Part shown: piece after piece, positions 1 to 10,633 of the stretch
Position numbering within the stretch: position 1 is the first letter of the stretch
How the letters are laid out: each line of letters starts with the position of its first letter
DNA from: Chloroflexota bacterium
GTDB lineage: Bacteria > Chloroflexota > Anaerolineae > Anaerolineales > UBA11579
Length of the DNA: 51,142 bases
Direction of reading: 5' to 3'
Assembly: GCA_016191875.1 (NCBI GenBank)
Contig: JACPVG010000007.1
Location: forward strand, 1 to 51,142
The notes under the pieces: generated by a model
The model's database searches: none
What the model was told of the DNA's origin: nothing
What the model saw: the letters and a program-made list of their open reading frames with translations, nothing else
Translations under genes and position numbers: made by a program

Positions 1-24
1 CCGCCTTTGGCTTCTCCCGCGCAC

Positions 25-101
25 AAAACGATGCATCGGGCCATAAAATGACGCAGCAAACCTACAAAACGACGCATCGAATCTACCAAAATGGTGCACC
101 T
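25..101. repeat. Degenerate ~21-bp tandem repeat with phased A-tracts
   Basis: Four related units begin at 25, 45, 66 and 88, that is every 20-22 bp. Each opens with AAAA followed by a word like CGACGCATCG (units 1 and 3 differ at one base in the first 14). A-tracts spaced by about two helical turns would bend the DNA. The array may continue to the left of the window. Function unknown. Confidence 0.55.
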
Positions 102-184
102 TTTGCCGCTTTTGGTGCACTTTCTCAGAGGGGGGTGGGGGTTTTTGCACCATTTTCCTCACCTGCCCGCGCCAGCCCACACCC

Positions 185-262
185 CGCGGACAAGAAGACA
201 CCCGCCTCCGCCCGCGGACACCCGAAGACGCCTCGCGGACGCAGCGCGGACACCTCGCGGAC
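185..262. repeat. Five dispersed CGCGGAC words
   Basis: CGCGGAC occurs at 185, 213, 234, 245 and 256, with the last three spaced exactly 11 bp apart. This may be a decayed tandem repeat or a cluster of protein-binding sites. Nothing else in the sequence tells which. Confidence 0.5.
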
Positions 263-318
263 AGGGGGGTGGGGGAGTGTCGTCGCGGCTCGCCACTGCG
301 CACTGCCGCGCTCCGAAC

Positions 319-398
319 CTCAGCACCTCAGCACTTCAGCACCTCAGCACTTCAGCACCTCAGCACCTCAGCACCTCAGCACCTCGGCACCTCAGCAC
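319..398. repeat. 8-bp tandem repeat YTCAGCAC x10
   Basis: Ten head-to-tail copies of an 8-bp unit run from 319 to 398. Seven are CTCAGCAC, two are TTCAGCAC (335, 351) and one is CTCGGCAC (383). It ends 55 bp before the gyrA -10 box. Such arrays change copy number easily by slippage. It is not CRISPR because there are no spacers. Confidence 0.95.
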
Positions 399-452
399 GC
401 CTTTCCCGCATTAAGAGGAAGGATGCCCCTCCCACGAAGGAAAAAGGCGCGG

Positions 453-458
453 TATAAT
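453..458 (+). promoter_or_regulatory. gyrA -10 box
   Basis: A perfect TATAAT lies 80 bp before the gyrA start. No good -35 hexamer is visible 16-18 bp upstream. A GGAAGG ribosome site at 526-531, 7 nt before the ATG, supports a leadered transcript. Confidence 0.6.
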
Positions 459-538
459 AGGCCGGTGCGAGCCGTGCAGAACCCCCGGCCCGCACGTACT
501 TTGTTTGGCCCAAATCAGCGTAACTGGAAGGTCCCCGC

Positions 539-3025
<2,487 letters not shown>

Positions 3026-3094
3026 ACAGCCATCCGTGCCCGCCGCGCCCGCAAATCCAGTACAATCAACGAAATACTGGTCTGACGGGCACAC

Positions 3095-4246
3095 ATGGCG
3101 TTCGATCTACGCACCATCTACCTGAGCCTCAGCCTGGCGTTCTTTGCCATCGCCGGCGGGCTGCTCATTTCCGTCCATTACTCGCCCCGCGCCCTGCGCG
3201 GCGCGCGCATCTTGGCGCTGTCTTACCTCCTGTCAGGCGTCGCCTGGGGGCTCTACCTGCTGCGCGGCCGCATCAACACCGCCATGATTATCTACAGCAC
3301 CAACCTGCTTCTCGTCGCCGGAGTCGTGCTCCTTTATCTGGCGTTGTGCCGGCTGTTAAGCCTGAAGCCGCGCCTGGCGATTCCAGTCATTGCCCTGGCG
3401 GGCAGTCTGGTAGTGTTGGTGGCGTTCGTCTCCTTGACGCCCGACTACCCGAAGCGCGTGGCCTGGTTTTCCATCATCGGCGCACTCCAGATGTTGCACA
3501 TCGCCTGGGAACTGATGCGCCGTTCGCATGGCAACCGGCTGGCGAGCCATCTGCTCACCGGCGCCATCTTCTTCCTGATCGGGGTTGGATTCATCGCCCG
3601 CAGCATCTACGCCTTCTCCGGCGGCATCGAAGAGACCAACGCCCTGCAATTCTCCATGCACACCGTCAGCGTCGCCATCGTCACGCTGGTGACCAACGTT
3701 TTGCTGCCGTTCGCCTTCCTGCTCATCTCCAACGAGCAGCACTTCGCCCGCCTCCAGCAACTGGCCGAGACAGATACGCTCACCCAGTCCCTCAACCGGT
3801 ACGCTGTCCTGGAAAATCTGGCCGCCAAAATGGAGCTCGCCTCCCGTTCCGACCGGGCGCTCAGCCTGTGCATGCTCGATCTGGACGGGTTCAAGGCCAT
3901 CAACGACCGGCACGGCCACTCGGCTGGCGATGAGGTCCTCACACAGATCGCCCAACAATTGAAAACCCTCATCCGCCAGAGCGACCTGCTTGGGCGCTAC
4001 GGCGGCGACGAATTCCTGGTCGTTCTGCCGGATACCAACGCCGACAATGCGTTGGGGCTTGCCAACCGCCTGCGCGATCAGGTCAGCCGCCGTGTTTTCC
4101 AGGCCCACGGTGAGACAAACACCCTCACCCTCAGCATCGGCGTGGTGGTTTACAAACCGCCGGAGAGCCTCAGCGACCTGCTGCACCGCGCCGACCAGGC
4201 CATGTACCGCGCCAAGCAAAGCCGCAACCACGTGAGCGTTGGCTAA
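3095..4246 (+). CDS. Membrane-anchored diguanylate cyclase (GGDEF)
   Basis: The 383-residue protein has about six hydrophobic segments in residues 1-215, then a GGDEF domain from about 225 to the end. It should make cyclic di-GMP from two GTP at the inner face of the membrane. The active site GGDEF is intact at 303-307. An inhibitory RxxD site (R294-D297) lies the canonical five residues before it, so product feedback is likely. The sensory membrane part is not a family I recognise. A TACAAT box at 3061-3066 is 28 nt before the ATG, and there is no clear ribosome site. A bidirectional terminator follows at 4264. Confidence 0.9.
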   Translation: MAFDLRTIYLSLSLAFFAIAGGLLISVHYSPRALRGARILALSYLLSGVAWGLYLLRGRINTAMIIYSTNLLLVAGVVLLYLALCRLLSLKPRLAIPVIALAGSLVVLVAFVSLTPDYPKRVAWFSIIGALQMLHIAWELMRRSHGNRLASHLLTGAIFFLIGVGFIARSIYAFSGGIEETNALQFSMHTVSVAIVTLVTNVLLPFAFLLISNEQHFARLQQLAETDTLTQSLNRYAVLENLAAKMELASRSDRALSLCMLDLDGFKAINDRHGHSAGDEVLTQIAQQLKTLIRQSDLLGRYGGDEFLVVLPDTNADNALGLANRLRDQVSRRVFQAHGETNTLTLSIGVVVYKPPESLSDLLHRADQAMYRAKQSRNHVSVG

Positions 4247-4263
4247 GTAGCCGCCGAGAATCA

Positions 4264-4289
4264 AAAACGCCCGGCCAGCCGGGCGTTTT
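4264..4289. terminator. Bidirectional rho-independent terminator
   Basis: A perfect 11-bp stem with a CCAG loop has A-tracts on its left arm and T-tracts on its right arm, so it can work on both strands. It sits between the convergent diguanylate cyclase gene and the small membrane protein gene. Confidence 0.9.
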
Positions 4290-4310
4290 GCGCCTAAAGG
4301 GGAAGCGAAT

Positions 4311-4568
4311 TCAAAAGGGCAGGCCAATGCTATCGGTGACGAGCAGGAAGAACGAACCGAGGATGCAGACCGACATGAAGAGCATCAAGGCGATGATCAT
4401 CCGCTGCGGCGCGGTCATGCCGAAAATGCGCCGGCTGGCGCGGGGGGCGCGGCGGGCGCGCGGCTCTGGTGCCGGCTCATCTGCAGCCGGTTCGTCGCTC
4501 AACTCCATTTCCAGATCATCCAGGAAATCGGACGAATCGTTGAAATCATCCAGCACGGCAGCCTCCAT
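4311..4568 (-). CDS. Small acidic protein with one C-terminal membrane segment
   Basis: This 85-residue protein is not recognised. The first 40 residues are very acidic (Asp/Glu/Pro/Ala-rich), then a short Arg-rich stretch (about 38-47) leads to one hydrophobic helix (about 57-77) near the C-terminus. The arrangement suggests a cytoplasmic acidic tail anchored to the membrane. It lies 22 bp downstream of birA on the same strand, so the two are probably co-transcribed and end at the terminator at 4264-4289. The clean convergent layout supports a real gene. No function can be assigned. Confidence 0.6.
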   Translation of the reverse strand: MEAAVLDDFNDSSDFLDDLEMELSDEPAADEPAPEPRARRAPRASRRIFGMTAPQRMIIALMLFMSVCILGSFFLLVTDSIGLPF

Positions 4569-4590
4569 TCATTACTAGGGTCAGTTTAGC

Positions 4591-5385
4591 CTATTTCCCC
4601 GCGCTGTCAACTTCGCGGCGCAATCGAATTTCGCCTGCCTCCACCCGGCGGATTTTGCCGCTGGCGATCTCCAGCCTGAGGCGTCCATCCGGCTCCATGC
4701 CCAGCAGGCAGCCAGTCAACGTTTCCGGCCCGGCGCTGAGCGTCACACGTTCCCCGCGGTACGCCAGGCGCTCCTCCCATGCGGCGATGAACTCCTGCTC
4801 GCTCAGTTTCGGCCGCCACGCCAGAAGGGACTGCACCACTGCCCGCGCCAATGCGGCAGGCTCCACCACATAGCCGGTCTCTGCCTCCACACACGTCGCC
4901 GGCAGGCTCAGAAACTCTTCAGGCGGCACCGAGGAACGAGCAAGATTGATGCCAATCCCGAGCACCAGCGCCTGTAACTGGCTCCCCAGCCAGTGTGCTT
5001 CGGCCAGCACCCCGCAGGCTTTCCGGCCGCCCAGCAGCACATCGTTCGGCCATTTGATCTGCGTCGCCAGGCCATACAAATCCTGCAAGGCCTCCGCCGC
5101 CGCCAGCGCGCCCAGGCCGGCGACCAGGGTCGGGTCGCAATTGGGCAGGTTTTCTGGGCGCAGCGTCAGGCTGAACGCCAGCGCCGATCCTTTCGGAGTG
5201 AACCAGCGCCTCCCCGCCCTGCCGCGCCCGGCGGTCTGCTCATCCGCCAGGACCACGCTCAGGTCAGGCGCGCCGGCCGCCGCCCACTCGGCCGCCAGAT
5301 CGTTCGTCGAGCCGATACTGGCGAAATACGCCACGCGGCCCACCGGTAGGCCGCTCAGGGCGGCAAGCAGTCGTTTTTCGTCCAT
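4591..5385 (-). CDS. birA: Biotin--[acetyl-CoA carboxylase] ligase (group I BirA)
   Basis: The enzyme activates biotin with ATP to biotinyl-5'-AMP and transfers it to the lysine of biotin carboxyl carrier proteins. The 264 residues contain the catalytic loop GRGRAGR (53-59), the KWPND motif (111-115), GRKACGVLAE (120-129) and GIGIN (143-147). There is no N-terminal helix-turn-helix, so this is the catalytic-only type that cannot act as the biotin operon repressor. The ATG is preceded by TAGAAT just 6 nt upstream with no Shine-Dalgarno sequence, so the mRNA is probably leaderless. It likely forms a unit with the small membrane protein gene downstream. Confidence 0.95.
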   Translation of the reverse strand: MDEKRLLAALSGLPVGRVAYFASIGSTNDLAAEWAAAGAPDLSVVLADEQTAGRGRAGRRWFTPKGSALAFSLTLRPENLPNCDPTLVAGLGALAAAEALQDLYGLATQIKWPNDVLLGGRKACGVLAEAHWLGSQLQALVLGIGINLARSSVPPEEFLSLPATCVEAETGYVVEPAALARAVVQSLLAWRPKLSEQEFIAAWEERLAYRGERVTLSAGPETLTGCLLGMEPDGRLRLEIASGKIRRVEAGEIRLRREVDSAGK

Positions 5386-5391
5386 GGCGGC

Positions 5392-5397
5392 ATTCTA
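5392..5397 (-). promoter_or_regulatory. Extended -10 box of birA, leaderless type
   Basis: On the minus strand the sequence reads TGCTAGAAT, an extended -10, ending 6 nt before the birA ATG. Transcription would begin at or next to the A of the ATG. Confidence 0.6.
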
Positions 5398-5469
5398 GCA
5401 CAGCCTGCCCGGATGGCGAATCGGGAGGCGCGCGGCGGGGTCGGTGAGCAGCGTGGGCGCGCAATCGGC

Positions 5470-5498
5470 TTGACCATCCTTGACAATCTATGTAGAAT
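5470..5498 (+). promoter_or_regulatory. Promoter of the liv operon
   Basis: TTGACC at 5470-5475 is followed after exactly 17 bp by TAGAAT at 5493-5498. A TTGACA also occurs at 5480 but has no -10 at proper spacing. The promoter leaves a long 5' leader of about 190 nt before livK. Confidence 0.65.
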
Positions 5499-5695
5499 AG
5501 CGACTTAACCGGTAGTGCTCAAGTACCAGACCGGCATTTGCATGAGTTGCCTGTGTGAATGGAACTCGTGTACACTGATTGGGAAAGGAGGTGGTTGCGC
5601 ACATCACGATTTCCCTACTTCTCTGCCACGCAAACCTGCGTAACCCCGCGTCCTAGCGGGAGAACCCATCCTGAATTCTTGGAGGAGAAGTTCCA
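5499..5695 (+). promoter_or_regulatory. Long untranslated leader of livK
   Basis: The divergent gap between birA and livK is 310 bp. Beyond the promoter, the leader carries an unusually strong ribosome-site-like AAAGGAGGTG at 5584-5593 with no well-placed start codon, and a small hairpin CCCGC/GCGGG (5645-5660). The true livK ribosome site GGAGGAG lies at 5681-5687. The leader may have post-transcriptional regulation. I could not match it to a known riboswitch. Confidence 0.4.
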
Positions 5696-6922
5696 ATGTC
5701 CAAAAGACTGTTGATTCCCTTTTCGCTGCTGATCATCGCCAGCATGGTGCTGGCGGCCTGCGCCGGCGGCGCCACCACCCTTGAATGCACCGACGCCATC
5801 GGCTGCGTGGAAGTCGCTCCCGGCGAGGCCATTCACCTTGCCTACATGCTGACCGTCTCCGGCGCCACCGCCACCCTTGGCGATGACTCGGTCGGCGCGA
5901 TCCGCGTGGCTCTGAACGACCGCCCCGAAGTGCTCGGCCACTCCATCGAGCTGACTGGCGAGGATTCGGGCTGCTCGGCCGAAGGCGGCCAGACCGCCGG
6001 CACAAAAGTAGCCGCTGACACCAGCGTGGTCGCCATCGTCGGCACCAACTGCTCGGGTGCGGCCTTCGCCGCCCTGCCGACCATCTCCGAGGCCGGCATG
6101 CTGATGTGCTCGCCCTCCAACACCAACCCCGGCCTGACCGACCCCGAAGGCGGCTGGCTGCCCGGCTACTACCGCACCGCCCACAACGACAAGTTCCAGG
6201 GCCGCATCGCCGCGGAATTTGCCTACAATGAACTGGGCGCCCGCAGCGCCGCGACCATTCACGACGGTTCCCCGTACGCGCAGGCCCTTCAGCAGGTGTT
6301 TGCGGACACCTTTGCGGAACTGGGTGGCACTATCACCTTCCAGGGCGCGGTGAACGTGGGTGATACCGACATGCGCGGCATCCTCACCACCGTGGCCGCA
6401 GATGGTCCAGACATTCTCTACTTCCCGATCTTCGAGCCGGAAGGCAACTTCATCGTTGCCCAAGCGGCTGAGATCGCTGGCATGGAGAACACCATCCTGA
6501 TGGGCGCCGACGGCCTGCTGGCCGACACCTTCCCGGAGAACTCCGGCGAGAACGTGGTCGGTGTATACCTCTCCGGCCCGTACGTGTCTGGTGAGACCTA
6601 CGATGCCTTCCTGGCCAAGTGGGCCGAAGTCGTCGGCGGCGTGCCGCCCTCGGGCTTCCACGCCTTCGCCTACGACTGCACCAACATGATCCTCGATGCG
6701 ATCGAGAGCGTTGCCCAGCAGGGCAGCGATGGCACACTGCTCATCGGCCGCCAGGCCCTGCGCGATGCCATGACCGCCACGGCCAACTTCGACGGCCTGA
6801 CCGGCCTCCTGACCTGCAATGAATACGGCGACTGCGCCACCGGCGAAGCCCTGGCCGTGTTCCAGATCACCGAAGCCGAACTGGGCGGTGGCTGGCCTCC
6901 GGCCGCTATCTGGACCCCGTAG
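5696..6922 (+). CDS. livK: Branched-chain amino-acid ABC transporter, substrate-binding lipoprotein
   Basis: A periplasmic-binding-fold (type I, LivJ/LivK-like) protein of 408 residues. The N-terminus is a lipoprotein signal with lipobox VLAAC near residue 21, so it is anchored outside the membrane and delivers ligand to LivHM. The ligand-binding family covers leucine, isoleucine, valine, other amino acids, amides and urea, so the substrate is not fixed by sequence alone. It begins a livKHMGF operon and has a strong GGAGGAG site. A stable hairpin follows at 6974-7006, which could raise LivK levels relative to the permease genes, as is common for binding proteins. Confidence 0.92.
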   Translation: MSKRLLIPFSLLIIASMVLAACAGGATTLECTDAIGCVEVAPGEAIHLAYMLTVSGATATLGDDSVGAIRVALNDRPEVLGHSIELTGEDSGCSAEGGQTAGTKVAADTSVVAIVGTNCSGAAFAALPTISEAGMLMCSPSNTNPGLTDPEGGWLPGYYRTAHNDKFQGRIAAEFAYNELGARSAATIHDGSPYAQALQQVFADTFAELGGTITFQGAVNVGDTDMRGILTTVAADGPDILYFPIFEPEGNFIVAQAAEIAGMENTILMGADGLLADTFPENSGENVVGVYLSGPYVSGETYDAFLAKWAEVVGGVPPSGFHAFAYDCTNMILDAIESVAQQGSDGTLLIGRQALRDAMTATANFDGLTGLLTCNEYGDCATGEALAVFQITEAELGGGWPPAAIWTP

Positions 6923-6973
6923 TTCGCACCAATCAGCCCATTGGCTGTCATGTCATAGGCTGATGCAGTAACC

Positions 6974-7006
6974 GGGATGAGCCAGAGATGGTCTCTGGCT
7001 CATCCC
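6974..7006 (+). repeat. Intercistronic hairpin between livK and livH
   Basis: A perfect 15-bp inverted repeat with a 3-nt TGG loop runs from 6974 to 7006. It is followed by CCCTTAATT rather than a T-run, so it is more likely an mRNA-stabilising or partial-termination element than a full terminator. It lies 52 bp after the livK stop and 32 bp before livH. Confidence 0.85.
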
Positions 7007-7037
7007 CCCTTAATTCCAGCCTGCAAGCGAGGGCCGC

Positions 7038-8102
7038 ATGTTTAGAAGAACACTTTCACGTCTATCCTGGGTGGACCTGTTTCTCAGGGCCTTCCAGCTC
7101 GTCGCCGCCGTGGTCATCATCATCGGCCTGGTCAATACCTTTACCACCGCTCGCTACACCAGCGGTCAGTGGGCCACCCTGGTGTTCTCGGGGTTGGCCC
7201 AGGGCAGCATTTATGCGCTGATCGCCCTGGGGTACACCCTGGTGTACGGCATCCTCCTGATGATCAACTTCGCCCACGGCGAGGTCTACATGGCGGGCGC
7301 GTTCTCCACCGTGTTCCTGGCCATACACTTCGCCCGCACGGGCTTCCTTGCCAGGAGTCCCCTGATAGCCATCGTTATCTTGATTCTGTTTTCAGCCGCG
7401 ATATCAACCACTATCGCAGTGTTGCTCGAACGTATTGCCTATCGCCCACTGCGCAATGCGCCGCGCCTGATTCCCCTCATCACCGCCATCGGCGCTTCGT
7501 TTGCGCTCCAGTACACGTTCCGCGGCCTGTACGGCACACAGTTCCGGGCCTATCCAGACATCGCCGTACTGAAAGGCACCTGGAACATCCTTGGGTTTGA
7601 TGTGCCTCTGGTCCAGTTGGTTGTGTTCCTGGCCGCGCTGGGGTTGATGGTGGTGCTGTATTGGTACGTGGAGCGCACCAGGGCTGGCAAGGCCATGCGC
7701 GCCGTTTCGGAAGATAAGGCTGTGGCGCGCCTGATGGGCATCGATATCGACAAAGTGATCGTCTCAACGTTCGCCCTGGGGGGCGCCCTGGCGGGCGCGG
7801 CCGGCGTTTTCAATGGACTGTACCGCCCGCAAGGCGTGTTCTTCCTGATGGGTTTCTTCCCCGGCATTAAGGCCTTCACCGCGGCGGTGCTCGGCGGCAT
7901 CGGCAACATTCCGGGCGCGATGATGGGCGGCTTGCTGCTGGGGCTAATCGAATCGCTCGGCCCGAACTCGGTGCTGGAAGGGCTGGGCATTCCCGCCACC
8001 AACCAGCTCAAAGACGCCATTGCTTTCATCATGCTGGTGCTCATCCTCATCTTCCGCCCACAGGGCATCTTCGGCGAACGCTTGGCCGAAAAGAAAGCCT
8101 AA
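7038..8102 (+). CDS. livH: Branched-chain amino-acid ABC transporter permease LivH
   Basis: This 354-residue integral membrane protein belongs to the LivH family of permeases that pair with LivM. It has about eight to nine hydrophobic segments. The family pattern around GLAQGSIYALIALGYTLVYG (residues 54-73) and NFAHGEVYMAG (77-87) is clear, as is the C-terminal GGIGNIPGAMMGG region. The N-terminus is about 40 residues longer than in E. coli LivH and contains one extra hydrophobic segment. The gene ends 10 bp before livM. Confidence 0.92.
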   Translation: MFRRTLSRLSWVDLFLRAFQLVAAVVIIIGLVNTFTTARYTSGQWATLVFSGLAQGSIYALIALGYTLVYGILLMINFAHGEVYMAGAFSTVFLAIHFARTGFLARSPLIAIVILILFSAAISTTIAVLLERIAYRPLRNAPRLIPLITAIGASFALQYTFRGLYGTQFRAYPDIAVLKGTWNILGFDVPLVQLVVFLAALGLMVVLYWYVERTRAGKAMRAVSEDKAVARLMGIDIDKVIVSTFALGGALAGAAGVFNGLYRPQGVFFLMGFFPGIKAFTAAVLGGIGNIPGAMMGGLLLGLIESLGPNSVLEGLGIPATNQLKDAIAFIMLVLILIFRPQGIFGERLAEKKA

Positions 8103-8112
8103 GGAGGCCGGC

Positions 8113-9789
8113 ATGAAGACCATCCAATGGCGCACGACCCTCCGTTACGGTCTGCTGGGCGGCGTGGCGGCGCTGTATTTCTCCGCGATCGGCATGGTGG
8201 AGTTGTTTGCCGGCCGCAACCTTGTCGGCACGACCATCAACATGGGCCACATCCTGCTCTATGGCGGAGTCGTGGCCGCCGGATTCCTGGCGGCCCGCAG
8301 CGAGGCGCATGCCCGCCTGCCCCAACGCCTCGTTATTGGTCTGGTGGCCGGCTTGGTTGCCGCCGTTCCCACCATTGCCCTCGTGCTGCTAGACAGCGTC
8401 TGGGATATGGAAGCGATCTTCGTCAGCATGAACAACCCGCTCATTCGCCTGCTCACGTTGGGGCGCGGGCTGCCCGGCCTGGGCATGTTCCTGGCGGTCT
8501 GCGGCGCGTTGGGTCTGGCCGGCGGCGGCTACAACAGTATGCCGGGTGAGCACAAAGCCGCCGGCGCGCGCGCCCTGGCGCTGGTGCTGATCGTCGCCAT
8601 CTTTTCCGACCTGGTGACCCAGGTGATGAGCAACCTCTTTGGACGCGGTTCGCTCAGCCTGTTTTTTGCGGGCAAGGCCCTCAAACCGGCGGTAGCCATC
8701 GTCCTGTTCGTGCTCATGGGCGCAGTGTTCTACTTCCGGGCTGTCCGCAAAGCCCGCACTCCGCTCGACCCGGAGAAGGTGAAAGTGGACAAACGCACCC
8801 GCTTGCAGCGTCAGGTGGTGCAATTCGTGGTCGTGGGCATCATCCTGCTCGTTGCGCCCCAGGTGCTGGGTTCGTTCCTCAGCCAGGTGCTGTTCGAGGT
8901 CGGCCGCTTCGTCCTCCTTGGCTTGGGGCTGAACATCGTGGTTGGCTATGCCGGCCTGCTTGACCTGGGCTATGTGGCGTTCTTCGCCGTCGGGGCCTAC
9001 ACGATGGGCTTGCTCACCACCGCCACCGGGTTGAACATGGGCGGCGGGGTCATGAATTTCTGGCTGGCGCTGCCGGTGGCCGTGCTCATCTCCGTGCTCT
9101 TCGGCATCCTGCTCGGTTTCCCGGTGTTGAGCCTGCGCGGGGATTATCTGGCCATCGTCACGCTGGGCTTCGGCGAGATCGTCCGCATCCTGGCCCTTTC
9201 CGACTGGCTCAAGCCCATCATGGGCGGCGCGCAGGGCGTGTTGTTCATCCCTACGCCGCACATCTTCGGCGTCACCTTTGACACGCCGCAGAAGATGTAC
9301 TATCTGGTGGTGCTGGGCGCCCTCCTGGCAGCCTTCGTATCCATCCGCCTGCGCGATTCGCGTCTGGGCCGTCAGTGGATGGCGATGCGCGAAGACGAGG
9401 ACGTGGCCGAAGCCATGGGCATCAACCTGGTGCAGACCAAACTGCTGGCCTTTGCCATCGGGGCTGGTTTCTCCGGCCTGGGCGGCGCCATCTTCGCCGC
9501 TCGCCTCGGCAACGTCTTCCCGCACTCCTTCAACCTGCTCATCTCGCTCAACGCCCTCAGCCTGATCATCGTCGGCGGGATGGGCAGCATCCCCGGCGTG
9601 ATCGTCGGCGCTGTCGCCCTGGTGGGTCTGCCGGAACTGCTGCGCGAGTTTCAGGAATATCGCCTGCTGATCTACGGCATCCTGCTGATTGTGATGATGC
9701 TAAACCGGCCCGAAGGCTTCCTGCCCGCCGAAGTGTTCAAGCGCGAACTGCACGCCGAGGAAGGCGAACTGGCCGGGACCGGCGATTGA
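8113..9789 (+). CDS. livM: Branched-chain amino-acid ABC transporter permease LivM, long form
   Basis: The start was placed at the ATG at 8113 because AAGGAGG (8101-8107) lies 5 nt before it. The predicted protein has 558 residues, well above the roughly 300-430 of most LivM proteins. The conserved LivM core begins near residue 250 (GLGLNIVVGYAGLLDLGYVA) and ends with the GGMGSIPGVIVGA region. The N-terminal 240 residues add about six hydrophobic segments, separated from the core by a charged cytoplasmic stretch (about 215-235). The function of the extra part is unknown. It pairs with LivH and the LivG/LivF ATPases. Confidence 0.9.
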   Translation: MKTIQWRTTLRYGLLGGVAALYFSAIGMVELFAGRNLVGTTINMGHILLYGGVVAAGFLAARSEAHARLPQRLVIGLVAGLVAAVPTIALVLLDSVWDMEAIFVSMNNPLIRLLTLGRGLPGLGMFLAVCGALGLAGGGYNSMPGEHKAAGARALALVLIVAIFSDLVTQVMSNLFGRGSLSLFFAGKALKPAVAIVLFVLMGAVFYFRAVRKARTPLDPEKVKVDKRTRLQRQVVQFVVVGIILLVAPQVLGSFLSQVLFEVGRFVLLGLGLNIVVGYAGLLDLGYVAFFAVGAYTMGLLTTATGLNMGGGVMNFWLALPVAVLISVLFGILLGFPVLSLRGDYLAIVTLGFGEIVRILALSDWLKPIMGGAQGVLFIPTPHIFGVTFDTPQKMYYLVVLGALLAAFVSIRLRDSRLGRQWMAMREDEDVAEAMGINLVQTKLLAFAIGAGFSGLGGAIFAARLGNVFPHSFNLLISLNALSLIIVGGMGSIPGVIVGAVALVGLPELLREFQEYRLLIYGILLIVMMLNRPEGFLPAEVFKRELHAEEGELAGTGD

Positions 9790-9811
9790 AAGGTCACCTG
9801 GAGCGACCACA

Positions 9812-10615
9812 ATGGCAAACATTCTCATTGCCCGCAATGTAACCAAGACCTTTGGCGGCCTGGTAGCCGTGAATGACTTCACGCTGGATGTTGCCGAGAA
9901 CTCGATTTCCTCGGTCATCGGTCCAAACGGCGCCGGCAAGACGACTTTTTTCAACTGCGTCACCGGCTTCTACAAGGTGGACGAAGGCGAGATCCTGTTC
10001 GGCGGCGGACTGATTCATAACCTGCGCACGGATGTGGTCACGCGCAAGGGCATCAGCCGGACGTATCAGAACATCCGGTTATTCGCCAACATGAGCGCCA
10101 TCGAGAACATTCTGGTGGGCCAGCACCCGCGCCTGAAGACCTTCTGGGCGGCCGCGGTCTGGAAAAGCAAAGGCTTTGTGGAAGAAGAAGCCGCCGCAGT
10201 GGAGGAAGCCCGCCGCCTGCTGAAATTTGTCGGCCTGCAAGGGCTGGGCGACCAACTGGCCCGCAACCTGCCCTATGGCGCCCAGCGCCGCCTGGAGATC
10301 GCTCGCGCCCTGGCCAGCCAGCCAAAACTGCTGCTGCTGGACGAGCCGACCGCCGGCATGAACCCCAATGAGACTGGCGAGATGACCCGCTTTATCCAGC
10401 ACCTGCGTGATGAGCTCGGTGTCACCATCCTGCTGATCGAACACGACATGCGCGTGGTCATGGGCATCAGCGAACAGGTGACCGTGCTCGACTACGGCTC
10501 GAAGATCGCCGAAGGCAAACCGAAGCAGATCCAGTCCAACCCGCGGGTCATTGAAGCCTATCTCGGCCGGGGCGCAGCCAGCGGCCTGAAGGCCGTGAAA
10601 GCCGGAAAGCATTAG
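9812..10615 (+). CDS. livG: Branched-chain amino-acid ABC transporter ATP-binding protein LivG
   Basis: A 267-residue cytoplasmic ABC ATPase that powers LivHM. Walker A is GPNGAGKTT at 37-45. The signature is the LivG-type LPYGAQRRLEIARAL rather than LSGGQ, and Walker B reads LLLLDEPTAGMNP. The H-loop histidine is in LLIEHDM. The GGAGCGACCA ribosome site is nearly repeated in front of livF. It lies 22 bp after livM. Confidence 0.95.
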   Translation: MANILIARNVTKTFGGLVAVNDFTLDVAENSISSVIGPNGAGKTTFFNCVTGFYKVDEGEILFGGGLIHNLRTDVVTRKGISRTYQNIRLFANMSAIENILVGQHPRLKTFWAAAVWKSKGFVEEEAAAVEEARRLLKFVGLQGLGDQLARNLPYGAQRRLEIARALASQPKLLLLDEPTAGMNPNETGEMTRFIQHLRDELGVTILLIEHDMRVVMGISEQVTVLDYGSKIAEGKPKQIQSNPRVIEAYLGRGAASGLKAVKAGKH

Positions 10616-10633
10616 GAAATCGGAGCGACCAAC

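Larger units (their letters stand above)
1..538. other. Gene-free repeat-rich region upstream of gyrA
   Basis: I see no convincing gene here: the open frames are Pro/Arg/Ser/His-rich translations of simple repeats. The stretch holds a degenerate 21-bp repeat (25-101), five CGCGGAC words (185-262), two G-rich words of the form GGGGGGTGGGGG (about 131-142 and 266-277), an 8-bp tandem repeat (319-398), and the gyrA -10 box and ribosome site. Confidence 0.7.

Noticed and set aside
319..398. CRISPR-like repeat array
   Set aside because: The unit is 8 bp and contiguous, with no spacers.
5559..5714. 51-codon open frame in the livK leader, ending just inside livK
   Set aside because: There is no ribosome site for its ATG. 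The strong AAAGGAGGTG lies inside it and has no start codon at a suitable distance. It could be a leader peptide but I have no support.
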